A stretch of DNA of 11,928 bases from assembly GCA_902497025.1 (NCBI GenBank), contig CABVDJ010000041.1, positions 1 to 11,928 of the forward strand, read 5' to 3'. Below are positions 1 through 7,091 of this stretch, piece after piece. This DNA is from an uncultured Collinsella sp. (lineage in GTDB: Bacteria; Actinomycetota; Coriobacteriia; Coriobacteriales; Coriobacteriaceae). A program made the translations under genes and the position numbers. The first letter of the stretch is position 1; each line of letters begins with the position of its first letter. The notes beneath the pieces were generated by a model, which saw only the letters and a list, made by a program, of their open reading frames with translations, ran no database searches and had not been told where the DNA came from.

Positions 1-93
1 GCCGCCACAGCCCGCGAGTGCGAGCGACAGCGCACCCGCGGCAAGCGCCGAGGCAAACCCCCGGCGCGACATCTCAAAATCAAACGCGCGCAT
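1..93 (-). CDS. Tat-type lipoprotein precursor, N-terminal fragment
   Basis: Only the first 31 codons are present; the frame runs open off the left edge. The visible peptide is an export signal: a twin-arginine motif S-R-R-G-F at residues 9-13, a hydrophobic Ala/Leu stretch, then the lipobox L-A-G-C with the lipidated cysteine at residue 29. The mature protein should therefore be anchored on the outer face of the cytoplasmic membrane and may be exported folded, as cofactor-containing proteins often are. The ATG at 93 is chosen because a GAGGGGA ribosome-binding site (104-110) sits 10 nt upstream, inside the last codons of the hydrogenase gene; the in-frame ATG at 72 has no such site. Only 2 nt separate it from the hydrogenase stop, so it belongs to that operon and is probably translationally coupled. 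The function of the mature part cannot be seen. A solute-binding or flavin-transfer lipoprotein would fit the context, but that is speculation. Confidence 0.72.
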   Translation of the reverse strand, partial: MRAFDFEMSRRGFASALAAGALSLALAGCGG

Positions 94-95
94 CG

Positions 96-1907
96 CTAGC
101 ACGTCCCCTCGTTAGGCATCGTCCATGCGTGATGGTCGGTATGCAGCAGCTCCTCAGCCAGCGGCGAGAGCGGCTCGCCCAAGAACTCGCGGTAGCACGC
201 CTGGACATCGGGATTCTCGTGCGAGAAACGAATGTCCGCAGCGGCATCCAGGCCCCAGAGCACCTGGCCACGCTCGGCTGCCAGCTCGCAGCCGTCGTGG
301 ATGGGCTGACCGCCGCCACCGACGCAGCCGCCCGGGCACGCCATAACCTCAACGAAGTCATAGCTCACGCGGCCGTCGCGAATCGCGTCGAGCAGACGGG
401 CAGCGTTGCCCAGCCCGTGTGCCACGGCGACGCGCACCTTAGTGCCATCGATATCGGCGACGGCCTCCTTCCAGCCGTCCAGGCCGCGCACATCGGTAAA
501 GAAGTCGGCGTCGGGGTTCTTGCCCGTCACCAGGTAATAGGCCGAGCGCACGGCGGCCTCCATCACGCCGCCCGTGGCGCCAAAGATCACACCCGCACCC
601 GTGCCAAAGCCCAGCGGCGTATCGAGCGGCTCCTCAACTAGCGTATCCACGCTCACGTGGCTCGCGCGGACCATGCGCACCATCTCGCGCACCGTCAGCG
701 CAACGTCCACATCGGGCGTGCCGCCCTCGCCCACCATGCTCGGCAGCGCGCACTCGGCCTTCTTGGCCGTGCACGGCATCACGGACACCACAAACAGGCG
801 CTCGGGCTCCACGCCCAGCACCTTGGCGTAGTAGGTCTTGGCGATGGCGCCGAACATCTGCTGCGGCGACTTGGACGTGGACAGGCTGTCGACAAACTCG
901 GGGTAACGCGCCTTCACAAAGCGTACCCAGCCCGGGCAGCAGCTCGTGAACATGGGCCAGCTGCGGCTGTCGCCCTCGCCCTTGGCGGCCTTACCCAGGC
1001 GCTCGAGCAGCTCGGAGCCCTCCTCCATAATGGTGAGATCGGCCGAGAAATCGGTGTCGAACACGTACTCAAAGCCCACGCGGCGCAGCGCACAGGCCAG
1101 GCGCTCGACGGTGGCCTCATCGCGCGGAATGCCGAGCTCCTCGCCCCAGGCGCTACGCACGGCCGGCGCAATCTGCACCAGCACGATCTTGTCGGGATCG
1201 GCGATGGCGTCAAACACGGTCTCGGTGTCGTCGCGCTCGCGCAGCGCGCCCGTCGGGCAATGCGTGATGCACTGGCCGCACGCGACGCAATCGGTCTTGC
1301 CGATCGGCACGCGCCCGCGGGTGCCCACGGCGGTATGCGTGGCGCGGTTGGTCAGGTCCCAAATCCCTAGGCCCTGTACGCTCTCGCACACCTTGATGCA
1401 GCGCATGCATTTAATGCACTTGTCGTTTTCGCGGATGATGGGGAAATCGAAATCCCAGCCCTCGCCCGCCAAATGCCTTTGATACGGCAGATAGAAAATG
1501 CCCAGGTCGTTGGCAATGGTCTGCAGGTTGCAGTTACCGCTGCGCACACAGCTCGTGCAGCGTGAATCGTGCTGCGAAAGCAGCAGCTGCACGTTGGTGC
1601 GGCGCGCCTCGCGGGCCTTGGGGCTGTTGGTGTGGACCACCATGCCATCGAGCACGTAGTTGTTGCAGGCGGCAACCAGCTGGTCGCAGCCCTCAACCTC
1701 GACCACGCACACGCGGCAGCCGCCGATCTCGTTCAGATCGCGCAGGTAGCACAGGGTGGGAATCTGGATGCCGACGGACTTGGCCGCGTCCAGGATCGTG
1801 GTGTGCTCGGGCACCACGACCTCGCAATTATCGATAGTGAGCTTGACCATATTGAGTGCTCCGCTTTCGGTGTTATCGCTGACAGTGGGGTTGTTGAGCT
1901 CTACCAT
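96..1907 (-). CDS. NADH-type [FeFe] hydrogenase catalytic subunit
   Basis: Makes or uses H2 at the H-cluster in the cytoplasm, probably disposing of fermentation electrons as hydrogen. From the ATG at 1907 the protein has 603 residues. Domains in order: a 2Fe-2S domain (C53, C64, C67, C81); a His-Cys3 4Fe-4S site (H113, C117, C120, C126); two 4Fe-4S clusters (C164/167/170/174 and C207/210/213/217); then the H-cluster domain with TSCCPGW at 321-327, MPCTAKKAEC, and MACPGGCVGGGGQP near the end. C323 would be the proton relay and C324 a cluster ligand. All ligands expected of an HndD/HydA-type enzyme are present. The ATG at 1907 follows a GGAGGGAGGA site and overlaps the upstream stop by 7 nt. 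An ATG at 1850 would give 584 residues, starting MVKLTIDN as relatives often do, and has a GGAG site of its own; it remains a real alternative. The partner gene upstream suggests a NAD(P)-linked or glutamate-synthase-linked complex. Confidence 0.96.
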   Translation of the reverse strand: MVELNNPTVSDNTESGALNMVKLTIDNCEVVVPEHTTILDAAKSVGIQIPTLCYLRDLNEIGGCRVCVVEVEGCDQLVAACNNYVLDGMVVHTNSPKAREARRTNVQLLLSQHDSRCTSCVRSGNCNLQTIANDLGIFYLPYQRHLAGEGWDFDFPIIRENDKCIKCMRCIKVCESVQGLGIWDLTNRATHTAVGTRGRVPIGKTDCVACGQCITHCPTGALRERDDTETVFDAIADPDKIVLVQIAPAVRSAWGEELGIPRDEATVERLACALRRVGFEYVFDTDFSADLTIMEEGSELLERLGKAAKGEGDSRSWPMFTSCCPGWVRFVKARYPEFVDSLSTSKSPQQMFGAIAKTYYAKVLGVEPERLFVVSVMPCTAKKAECALPSMVGEGGTPDVDVALTVREMVRMVRASHVSVDTLVEEPLDTPLGFGTGAGVIFGATGGVMEAAVRSAYYLVTGKNPDADFFTDVRGLDGWKEAVADIDGTKVRVAVAHGLGNAARLLDAIRDGRVSYDFVEVMACPGGCVGGGGQPIHDGCELAAERGQVLWGLDAAADIRFSHENPDVQACYREFLGEPLSPLAEELLHTDHHAWTMPNEGTC

Positions 1908-3733
1908 TCCAGGTTCCTCCCTCCGCGGAACGCGCCAAAACCAAAGTGGTCGCAACGCAGGCAGCGGCTTGCCTCCTGGCGCGCCTCCTCCTCGGTAAGG
2001 CCCTGCTCGACCAGATTCCAATCGTGAATACGCTCGCCGGCCTCGCGCTCACCCAGCTCGCAGCGGCCGCACTCGTGCTTGCCCTTAAACTGAACGGTCG
2101 GCAGCTCCACGTCGAGCTTGATCTTGTGGTCGAAGCCCAGATAGCGGTCGATGTTTGCCGAAGCCACGCGGCCGGCGTTGATGGCACGGATGACGGTGGC
2201 GGGGCCGGTCTGGCAGTCGCCGCCGCTAAAGAGGCCATCGAAGTTGGGCACGGCACCGTCCGAGTCGGTGACCACGCAACCCCACTTGCAGGCGATGTCC
2301 ATGTCCTCAAACGGCTTGGAATCGATGTCCTGGCCAATGGCGACAAACACGCGCTCGCAGGGGATGACGCGCTCGGGCGTAGCGGCGGCACGCGGAGCCG
2401 GACGACCGCGGCGGGGCTCGCCGATAATCTGCGGTTGCACGCGCAGGCCGCTCACGCGACCATCTTCGCCCGTCTCGATGGCGAGCGGCGCCGTGAGCTC
2501 CAGCACCTCACAGCCCTCGGCCTGGGCACCGGCAATCTCGGCGTCCTGGGCCGTCATATCGCAGATGCGACGGCGGTAGACGATGCTTACCTTTTCGGCA
2601 CCGCAGCGCACGGCGGAGCGTGCCACGTCCATGGCAACGTTGCCGCCGCCGATGACGCACACGCGCTGGCCGCTCAGGTCGGGCAGCTCGTCATCGCCGA
2701 TGGCGCGCAGCATCTTGACGGCCGATTCCACGCCGGGCGCCTCTTCACCCGGAAGGCCGAGCTTCTTGTCACTGTGGGCACCGATGGCCAGGTAGACGGC
2801 ATCGAACTCGTCGCGCAGACGGGCGAGCTCCTCGCCGCTCACGGAGTGGTCGAGCTCCACGTCGATGCCGGCGCTCAAGATCCAGTCGATCTCGGCCTGC
2901 AGGCGCTCGCGCGGCAGACGATAGCTGGGGATGCCGTAGCGCAGCATGCCGCCCAAGTGGTGGCGCTGCTCAAAAATGGTCACCTTGTGGCCCATCACGG
3001 CCAGGTAGTAGGCACAGGAAAGGCCGGCCGGGCCGCCGCCGATCACGGCGACGCGCTTACCGGTGTTGTCCACTACATGTGGCTTGTGGTCGTTGAGGTC
3101 GCTATGCTCAACGGCAAAACGCTTGAGGGCGAGGATGTTCATGGGGTCGTCGACCATGCCACGGCGGCAATGCATCTCGCAGGGATGCTCGCACACCAGG
3201 CCACAGACGAGCGGTAGCGGGTTGTTCTTGCGGATGACCTTGACGGCGTCGGCATAACGGCCTGCCTCGACGAGCGAGATGTAACCAGGAATGTCGACGT
3301 GCGCCGGGCAGCCCGAGACACACGGGACGCGAGCCTCGCGGTCAAAGCCGCAGGAGTGCTCGCGGATGTGGTGCTCAAAATCGTCGCGGAAGCCGCGAAT
3401 GGCCGTGAGTGCCATGGCGCCAGCTTCGTAGCCGATGGCGCAGTCGCTCGAAAGGTAGATGGTGCGGGCCGTGCGCTCAATCAAGTTGAGCGTGGACTCG
3501 TCGGCGCGGCCCTCGAGCACATCGGCGAGCAGGTCGCTCAGCGCGCTCAGGCCCACGCGGCAGGGCGTGCACTTGCCGCAGCTCTGGGTGGAGCACAGGT
3601 TGACGAGCGCCGCCGTAAACTCGACGGGGCACGGGGCGAGTGAACTCACCGCCAGACGACGTCCGAGTGCATCGTGCAGGTCGTCCATGACGGCCTGAGC
3701 GTGGCTGCGTTCCATTACGTGCAGTCGAGCCAT
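1901..3733 (-). CDS. NuoF-like 4Fe-4S / GltD-like FAD-NAD(P) oxidoreductase fusion, hydrogenase partner
   Basis: A 610-residue cytoplasmic electron-transfer protein that probably passes electrons between NAD(P)H and the hydrogenase translated just after it. Residues about 45-125 resemble the C-terminal iron-sulfur domain of NuoF/HydB: SCGKCTPCRVG (C52, C55, C58) and the distant fourth ligand C98. Residues about 135-215 match the N-terminal iron-sulfur domain of GltD and NfnB (C138, C142, then C177, C181, C185, C189). Next come an FAD dinucleotide fold (GGGPAG, 232-237) and an NAD(P) fold (GGGNVAMD, 362-369). Near the end are further cysteine pairs, ECGRCELG and RCLRC, possibly holding another metal site. 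The NADH/FMN domain of NuoF is absent. The ATG at 3733 is chosen because AGAGGGGA lies just upstream; a GTG at 3748 would start before that site. Its stop overlaps the hydrogenase start as ATGGTAG. The exact electron donor and acceptor cannot be read from sequence. Confidence 0.93.
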   Translation of the reverse strand: MARLHVMERSHAQAVMDDLHDALGRRLAVSSLAPCPVEFTAALVNLCSTQSCGKCTPCRVGLSALSDLLADVLEGRADESTLNLIERTARTIYLSSDCAIGYEAGAMALTAIRGFRDDFEHHIREHSCGFDREARVPCVSGCPAHVDIPGYISLVEAGRYADAVKVIRKNNPLPLVCGLVCEHPCEMHCRRGMVDDPMNILALKRFAVEHSDLNDHKPHVVDNTGKRVAVIGGGPAGLSCAYYLAVMGHKVTIFEQRHHLGGMLRYGIPSYRLPRERLQAEIDWILSAGIDVELDHSVSGEELARLRDEFDAVYLAIGAHSDKKLGLPGEEAPGVESAVKMLRAIGDDELPDLSGQRVCVIGGGNVAMDVARSAVRCGAEKVSIVYRRRICDMTAQDAEIAGAQAEGCEVLELTAPLAIETGEDGRVSGLRVQPQIIGEPRRGRPAPRAAATPERVIPCERVFVAIGQDIDSKPFEDMDIACKWGCVVTDSDGAVPNFDGLFSGGDCQTGPATVIRAINAGRVASANIDRYLGFDHKIKLDVELPTVQFKGKHECGRCELGEREAGERIHDWNLVEQGLTEEEARQEASRCLRCDHFGFGAFRGGRNLEW

Positions 3734-3754
3734 AAGATCCCCTCTCACATGGCA

Positions 3755-3818
3755 GCCCGGAGGCGAGGCCGGGCGAAATTGCTACACGCACAACACTGAC
3801 CTAAAAAGTTGTTAGGTC
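3755..3818 (-). promoter_or_regulatory. Structured leader of the hydrogenase operon
   Basis: Two hairpin-capable dyads lie between the putative promoter and the first gene. GACCTAA (3798-3804) pairs perfectly with TTAGGTC (3812-3818) across 7 nt. GCCCGG (3755-3760) pairs with CCGGGC (3769-3774) across 8 nt and lies about 14 nt before the ribosome-binding site. Neither has a run of U after it, so neither looks like a terminator. They could be an operator, an RNA-stability element or a control of ribosome access. No known riboswitch class was recognised. Confidence 0.35.
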
Positions 3819-3872
3819 TCCACGCAGTTCGGCAGGCGGTATGAAATGTCACCATCAGCGGTGAAAATGAAC

Positions 3873-3881
3873 ATTATCGCA
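3873..3881 (-). promoter_or_regulatory. Putative extended -10 promoter for the hydrogenase operon
   Basis: On the minus strand the sequence reads TGCGATAAT, an extended -10 element one base from consensus, in an AT-rich patch that contrasts with the GC-rich genes. No good -35 is seen at 17 nt, which is tolerable for extended -10 promoters. The predicted start is near 3866, leaving a leader of about 130 nt. A dyad TCACC/GGTGA (3849-3853 and 3860-3864) would lie at or just after the start, where a repressor could bind. Confidence 0.4.
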
Positions 3882-3919
3882 GATAAATGCCATATTTGAT
3901 AAAACGCGTTACCAAACGA

Positions 3920-3957
3920 CAATGCCCCGCCCACGCAATCACGTGGGCGGGGCATTG
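3920..3957 (-). terminator. Terminator hairpin after the alpha-glucoside operon
   Basis: A perfect 16-bp GC-rich stem (3920-3935 with 3942-3957) closes over a 6-nt loop, about 33 nt beyond the stop of the 6-phospho-alpha-glucosidase gene. The downstream tract on the minus strand (TCGTTTGG) is only moderately U-rich, so termination may be incomplete or factor-assisted. It separates the alpha-glucoside operon from the hydrogenase promoter. Confidence 0.8.
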
Positions 3958-3989
3958 CTTCAGGCATGCGGCCAGCGACCCTGTTGCTT

Positions 3990-5372
3990 TTACTTAAGCT
4001 CGGGCCAGTAACCCTTGTTGGCCTCGATCATGTCGTCGAGAACCTCCTTGGCGACCTTCATCGACGGCACGGTCTTGTTGAGCGTAAAGGCCTTAAGCGC
4101 CTTCTCGTACGAACCCTCGATCGTAGCCTCGACAATGAGCTTCTCGGAGTTCAGCTGCTGCATCATGAGGCCCTGCTGGAACAGCGGAATGTTGTCGCGG
4201 CTGATGACCTCGGGGCCGTTCTTGCCAATGTAGGCAGGCAGCTCGACCATAGCGTCGTAGGGCATGTTGGGGATGGCGCCCTTGTTCTCGCAAATGACCA
4301 GGAAGCGCTGCTTGGTGTCGTTCTTCAGAGCGATAGCCAGATCGGCAATCCAGTCGCCGTGGCTGCCCGCATAGAACGTGCTCTCGTCGATCTCGCCCGT
4401 CTTCTCGTAATGGTCGATACCATCAAAGAGGTTCTTCTCACGCGTCTCCTCAACCTCGTTAGCACGGGTGCGCTCGGGGTTGGAGTGCTCGACGAACTCC
4501 TTCTGCTGCAGGTAGTAGTTCAGATACGTGTTGGGCAGGTACTCCGGGAAGCACTCCATGATCTCGTACTCGCCCTTCCAGACGTAGTACCAGCTGCCCT
4601 TGGTGTGGCGGTTCTGCTCGGGGTGCTCGTCGACGGCCTCCTCGGGCTTCTTTGCCATGAGCGAGCCCATGCCCTTGAGGTAAGAGTCGGGCAGCAGAAT
4701 CTCATGCTCCTTGATGTACTCGCGCAGTTGCGGGAGCACCTCCTCGCCCTTGTGGCGGATCGAGGTGAACCAACCAAAGTGGTTGAGGCCAAAGTAATCG
4801 TACTCGACATCCTTCTTGTCGATATCGAGCGCGGCGCAAACCACGTCGATGATCGCGATCGGCATGTCGCAGATGTTGATGATACGAGCGTTGGGACGCA
4901 GCACGCGGCAGCCCTCGGAGACGATGGCGGCAGGGTTGGAGTAGTTGAGAATCCAGTAGTCCTTCTTGGCGTACTTCTCAACGTCATCGATCAGCTCGAC
5001 CATGGGGAAGATGGTGCGCATGCCGTAGGCAAGGCCGCCGCAACCGCAAGTCTCCTGACCCACGCAGCCGTGACGCAGCGGAATCTTCTCGTCCTGCTCG
5101 CGCATGGCGTAGCCGCCCACGCGCATCTGGGCAAACACGAAGCTCGCGTCGGTAAAAGCCGTCTTTTTGTCGGTGGTCACCGTGAGCTTGATGTCCAGGC
5201 CGAGGTCCTCGTGCAAAATCCAGTCCACGAGCACGCCGATCTTGCGCTGGCGCTCCTCGTTGATGTCGTACAGACGAATCTCGTCAACGTCGAGCTCGTC
5301 CTTGCGCAGGGCGATGGACTTGACGATGCCGGGGGTAAAGGTGGATCCGCCACCACACAGAGTAATGATCAT
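3990..5372 (-). CDS. 6-phospho-alpha-glucosidase, glycoside hydrolase family 4
   Basis: Hydrolyses phosphorylated alpha-glucosides such as maltose 6'-phosphate to glucose and glucose 6-phosphate in the cytoplasm. Family 4 enzymes use NAD+ and a divalent metal in a redox-assisted mechanism. The 460-residue length is normal for GlvA/MalH relatives. Visible signatures are the NAD-binding loop GGGSTFTPG at 7-15, the motif GQETCGCGG at 105-113, NYSNPA at 143-148, the metal/acid site C168-D169 in NICDMP, and the second metal ligand H198 in GLNHFGW. The ATG at 5372 starts directly at the NAD loop and is preceded by AGAAGGAG inside the end of the upstream EIICB gene, with only 3 nt between stop and start. 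This is the last gene of the operon and is followed by a strong hairpin. The cysteine-aspartate pair and the alpha-glucoside-type transporter favour the phospho-alpha-glucosidase branch over phospho-beta-glucosidases; the exact disaccharide is uncertain. Confidence 0.95.
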   Translation of the reverse strand: MIITLCGGGSTFTPGIVKSIALRKDELDVDEIRLYDINEERQRKIGVLVDWILHEDLGLDIKLTVTTDKKTAFTDASFVFAQMRVGGYAMREQDEKIPLRHGCVGQETCGCGGLAYGMRTIFPMVELIDDVEKYAKKDYWILNYSNPAAIVSEGCRVLRPNARIINICDMPIAIIDVVCAALDIDKKDVEYDYFGLNHFGWFTSIRHKGEEVLPQLREYIKEHEILLPDSYLKGMGSLMAKKPEEAVDEHPEQNRHTKGSWYYVWKGEYEIMECFPEYLPNTYLNYYLQQKEFVEHSNPERTRANEVEETREKNLFDGIDHYEKTGEIDESTFYAGSHGDWIADLAIALKNDTKQRFLVICENKGAIPNMPYDAMVELPAYIGKNGPEVISRDNIPLFQQGLMMQQLNSEKLIVEATIEGSYEKALKAFTLNKTVPSMKVAKEVLDDMIEANKGYWPELK

Positions 5373-5375
5373 TGT

Positions 5376-6992
5376 TTACTGCTCCTTCTCAATTGCGTTT
5401 TCGACCTTGTCGCGCATCTCGGCGACCTTCATGCCAAAGATGATCTGGATATTATTGCCGTTGCGGTTGATGCCGCTGTTGGGCACGTGGTTGATGAGGT
5501 CCTCATTGATGAGGTCCGGGTTCTTAACGTTCACGCGGAGACGCGTAAAGCAGTTCTCGAGCTCCTCGATGTTGTCCTTGCCACCAAGACCTGCGACCAG
5601 GTCGGCAATACCTGCATCGACGCCCTCTGCGGGAGCCGCGGCAACAGCGCCCTGCTTCACCGCGACAGACGCGGCGGCCTCGCCCTCGGCAACGGACTCG
5701 GCAAGCTCGGACTCTTCCTCGCGACCAGGCGTGTGGAGGTTGAGCTTCTTGATAAGGAAGGTGAAGAGGAAGAAGTACAGAGCGGCGTTGACGACTCCAA
5801 GCACCAGCATAACCGGCCAGTTGGTCTTATCGACACCGAGGACCAGGTTGGAAACCACGATGTTGATGATGCCGCCTGCAGTCGAAGCGGGCACGGAGAG
5901 GACCTTGAGCAGGACCAGGAAGATGCCGGAAAGAACCGAGTGAACGACAAAGAGCACGGGAGCGGCAAAGACAAAGAGGAAGTCCATGGGCTCGGTCACG
6001 CAGGAGAGCACGGCGGTGATGATCAGCGGGATAATAACGGCCTTGGTCTTATCCTTGTTCCCCTTGTAAGCGGTGACGATAAAGGCGAGACCGATACCGA
6101 TGTAGGGCCACAGGTTGTTGAAGGTGTAGCTGTTGAAATACGTACTATCGGAGAAGGGCTGACCCGTCATTGCCATCTCGGCAACACGGATGGGATAGGC
6201 GCCGGCAATAACCTGATCACCCAGCGTCAGGGTGCCACCCACATCGGAGAACTGGAACGGGGTGTAGATGAGGTGGTGCAGACCGGTGGGAACGAGCAGC
6301 TTGTTGAGCATGCCGTAGATAAACAGACCGATGTTGCCCGACTCCTTAATGATGCCGGCAACGGAGGAGATGGCACCCTGAACCGGAGGCCAAACGATGC
6401 AGAAGCCAGCGCCCATGATCCAGGAAATGATGATCATAATCAGGAACGGGAAGCGGACGCCCGAGAACATCGAAAGGGCAATGGGGAACTGCTTGTTCGA
6501 GTACTTGTTGAACACGGCACCGGTGATGCAACCGAGAATGATGCCGCCAAACACGCCAGTATCGAGTACCTGGATGCCCATAACGGTGGCCTGGCCGGTT
6601 CCGGTAAGACCGAGCATGCCGCTCGCATCGGCAAGAGAGCCGGTGGCGTTGAGCACGATGTTGTTAGCCTGCAGGAACAGGAAGAACGACATCAGGGCGA
6701 TCAGCGAAGCATGACCCTTGTTCTTCTTTGCCATGGCGCCGGCGATGCCCACGCAGAACAGAATCGAGAGGTTGTTGATGATAAACATCAGCGACTGATA
6801 GACAACGGCGCCCACAAGCTGGAACGCACCGGAGCCCAGTACGGGGACCAAAGCGCAGATGGTCTTGTTGGTCAGAATAATGCCCACGATGAGCAGGATG
6901 CCGGCAACCGAGAGATACATCATCGGCTGGACGATCGACTTCGCGAACACCTCCAACGGCGCTTTGAAATTGAACTTCTTTTTTGCGGTCAT
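5376..6992 (-). CDS. PTS EIICB, alpha-glucoside (maltose) type
   Basis: Membrane permease that imports an alpha-glucoside and phosphorylates it during transport, feeding the hydrolase encoded next. The protein has 538 residues. Roughly residues 15-435 form the multi-spanning EIIC domain of the glucose superfamily, with LVPTGLHHL in the middle and VTEPMDF as the conserved sugar-site loop. An Ala/Glu-rich linker follows, then the EIIB domain, where C481 in ENCFTRLRV is the phosphorylated cysteine. There is no EIIA domain, which explains the separate EIIA gene at the head of the operon. The ATG at 6992 follows a GGAAGGGGAG site; a TTG at 7019 would place that site inside the coding region. A 99-nt gap separates it from the antiterminator gene. 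Membership of the alpha-glucoside branch is inferred mostly from the family 4 phospho-alpha-glucosidase partner; glucose or trehalose specificity is less likely. Confidence 0.94.
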   Translation of the reverse strand: MTAKKKFNFKAPLEVFAKSIVQPMMYLSVAGILLIVGIILTNKTICALVPVLGSGAFQLVGAVVYQSLMFIINNLSILFCVGIAGAMAKKNKGHASLIALMSFFLFLQANNIVLNATGSLADASGMLGLTGTGQATVMGIQVLDTGVFGGIILGCITGAVFNKYSNKQFPIALSMFSGVRFPFLIMIIISWIMGAGFCIVWPPVQGAISSVAGIIKESGNIGLFIYGMLNKLLVPTGLHHLIYTPFQFSDVGGTLTLGDQVIAGAYPIRVAEMAMTGQPFSDSTYFNSYTFNNLWPYIGIGLAFIVTAYKGNKDKTKAVIIPLIITAVLSCVTEPMDFLFVFAAPVLFVVHSVLSGIFLVLLKVLSVPASTAGGIINIVVSNLVLGVDKTNWPVMLVLGVVNAALYFFLFTFLIKKLNLHTPGREEESELAESVAEGEAAASVAVKQGAVAAAPAEGVDAGIADLVAGLGGKDNIEELENCFTRLRVNVKNPDLINEDLINHVPNSGINRNGNNIQIIFGMKVAEMRDKVENAIEKEQ

Positions 6993-7031
6993 AGCGGTAC
7001 TCCCCTTCCTTTTCCGCAAATTAAGACAGAT

Positions 7032-7084
7032 GTGCCCTAGACAAGACCGTGAGCCTTGCCTTATATCAATCGATGTGTGGGCAC
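7032..7084 (-). promoter_or_regulatory. Nested inverted repeats between the antiterminator and EIICB genes
   Basis: GTGCCC (7032-7037) and GGGCAC (7079-7084) are perfect complements enclosing 41 nt. Within them the minus-strand segment GGCAAG...CTTGTC forms a second stem with one G-U pair and a loop around CTCACGG. The stack fills most of the gap before the EIICB ribosome-binding site. No U-run follows and it does not match the antiterminator sites I know for LicT or SacT. An attenuator or a processing site that sets the EIICB:EIIA ratio is possible. Confidence 0.35.
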
Positions 7085-7091
7085 GTTATGC

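Noticed and set aside
1946..3217. A 423-codon plus-strand frame opposite the oxidoreductase
   Set aside because: Composition is that of an antisense shadow, and the minus-strand protein has complete cofactor motifs.
3966..7040. A 1024-codon open frame on the plus strand
   Set aside because: It lies opposite the GH4 and EIICB genes. Its protein is a repetitive Val/Leu/Asp/Gly-rich string without motifs, as expected when a biased GC-rich gene is read in antisense.
7050..7075. Minus-strand TTGATATAAGGCAAGG as a possible LicT-type antiterminator RNA
   Set aside because: It resembles only the 3' half of the known site. The paired 5' GG-T-TTGTTAC half is missing and no terminator with a U-run follows.
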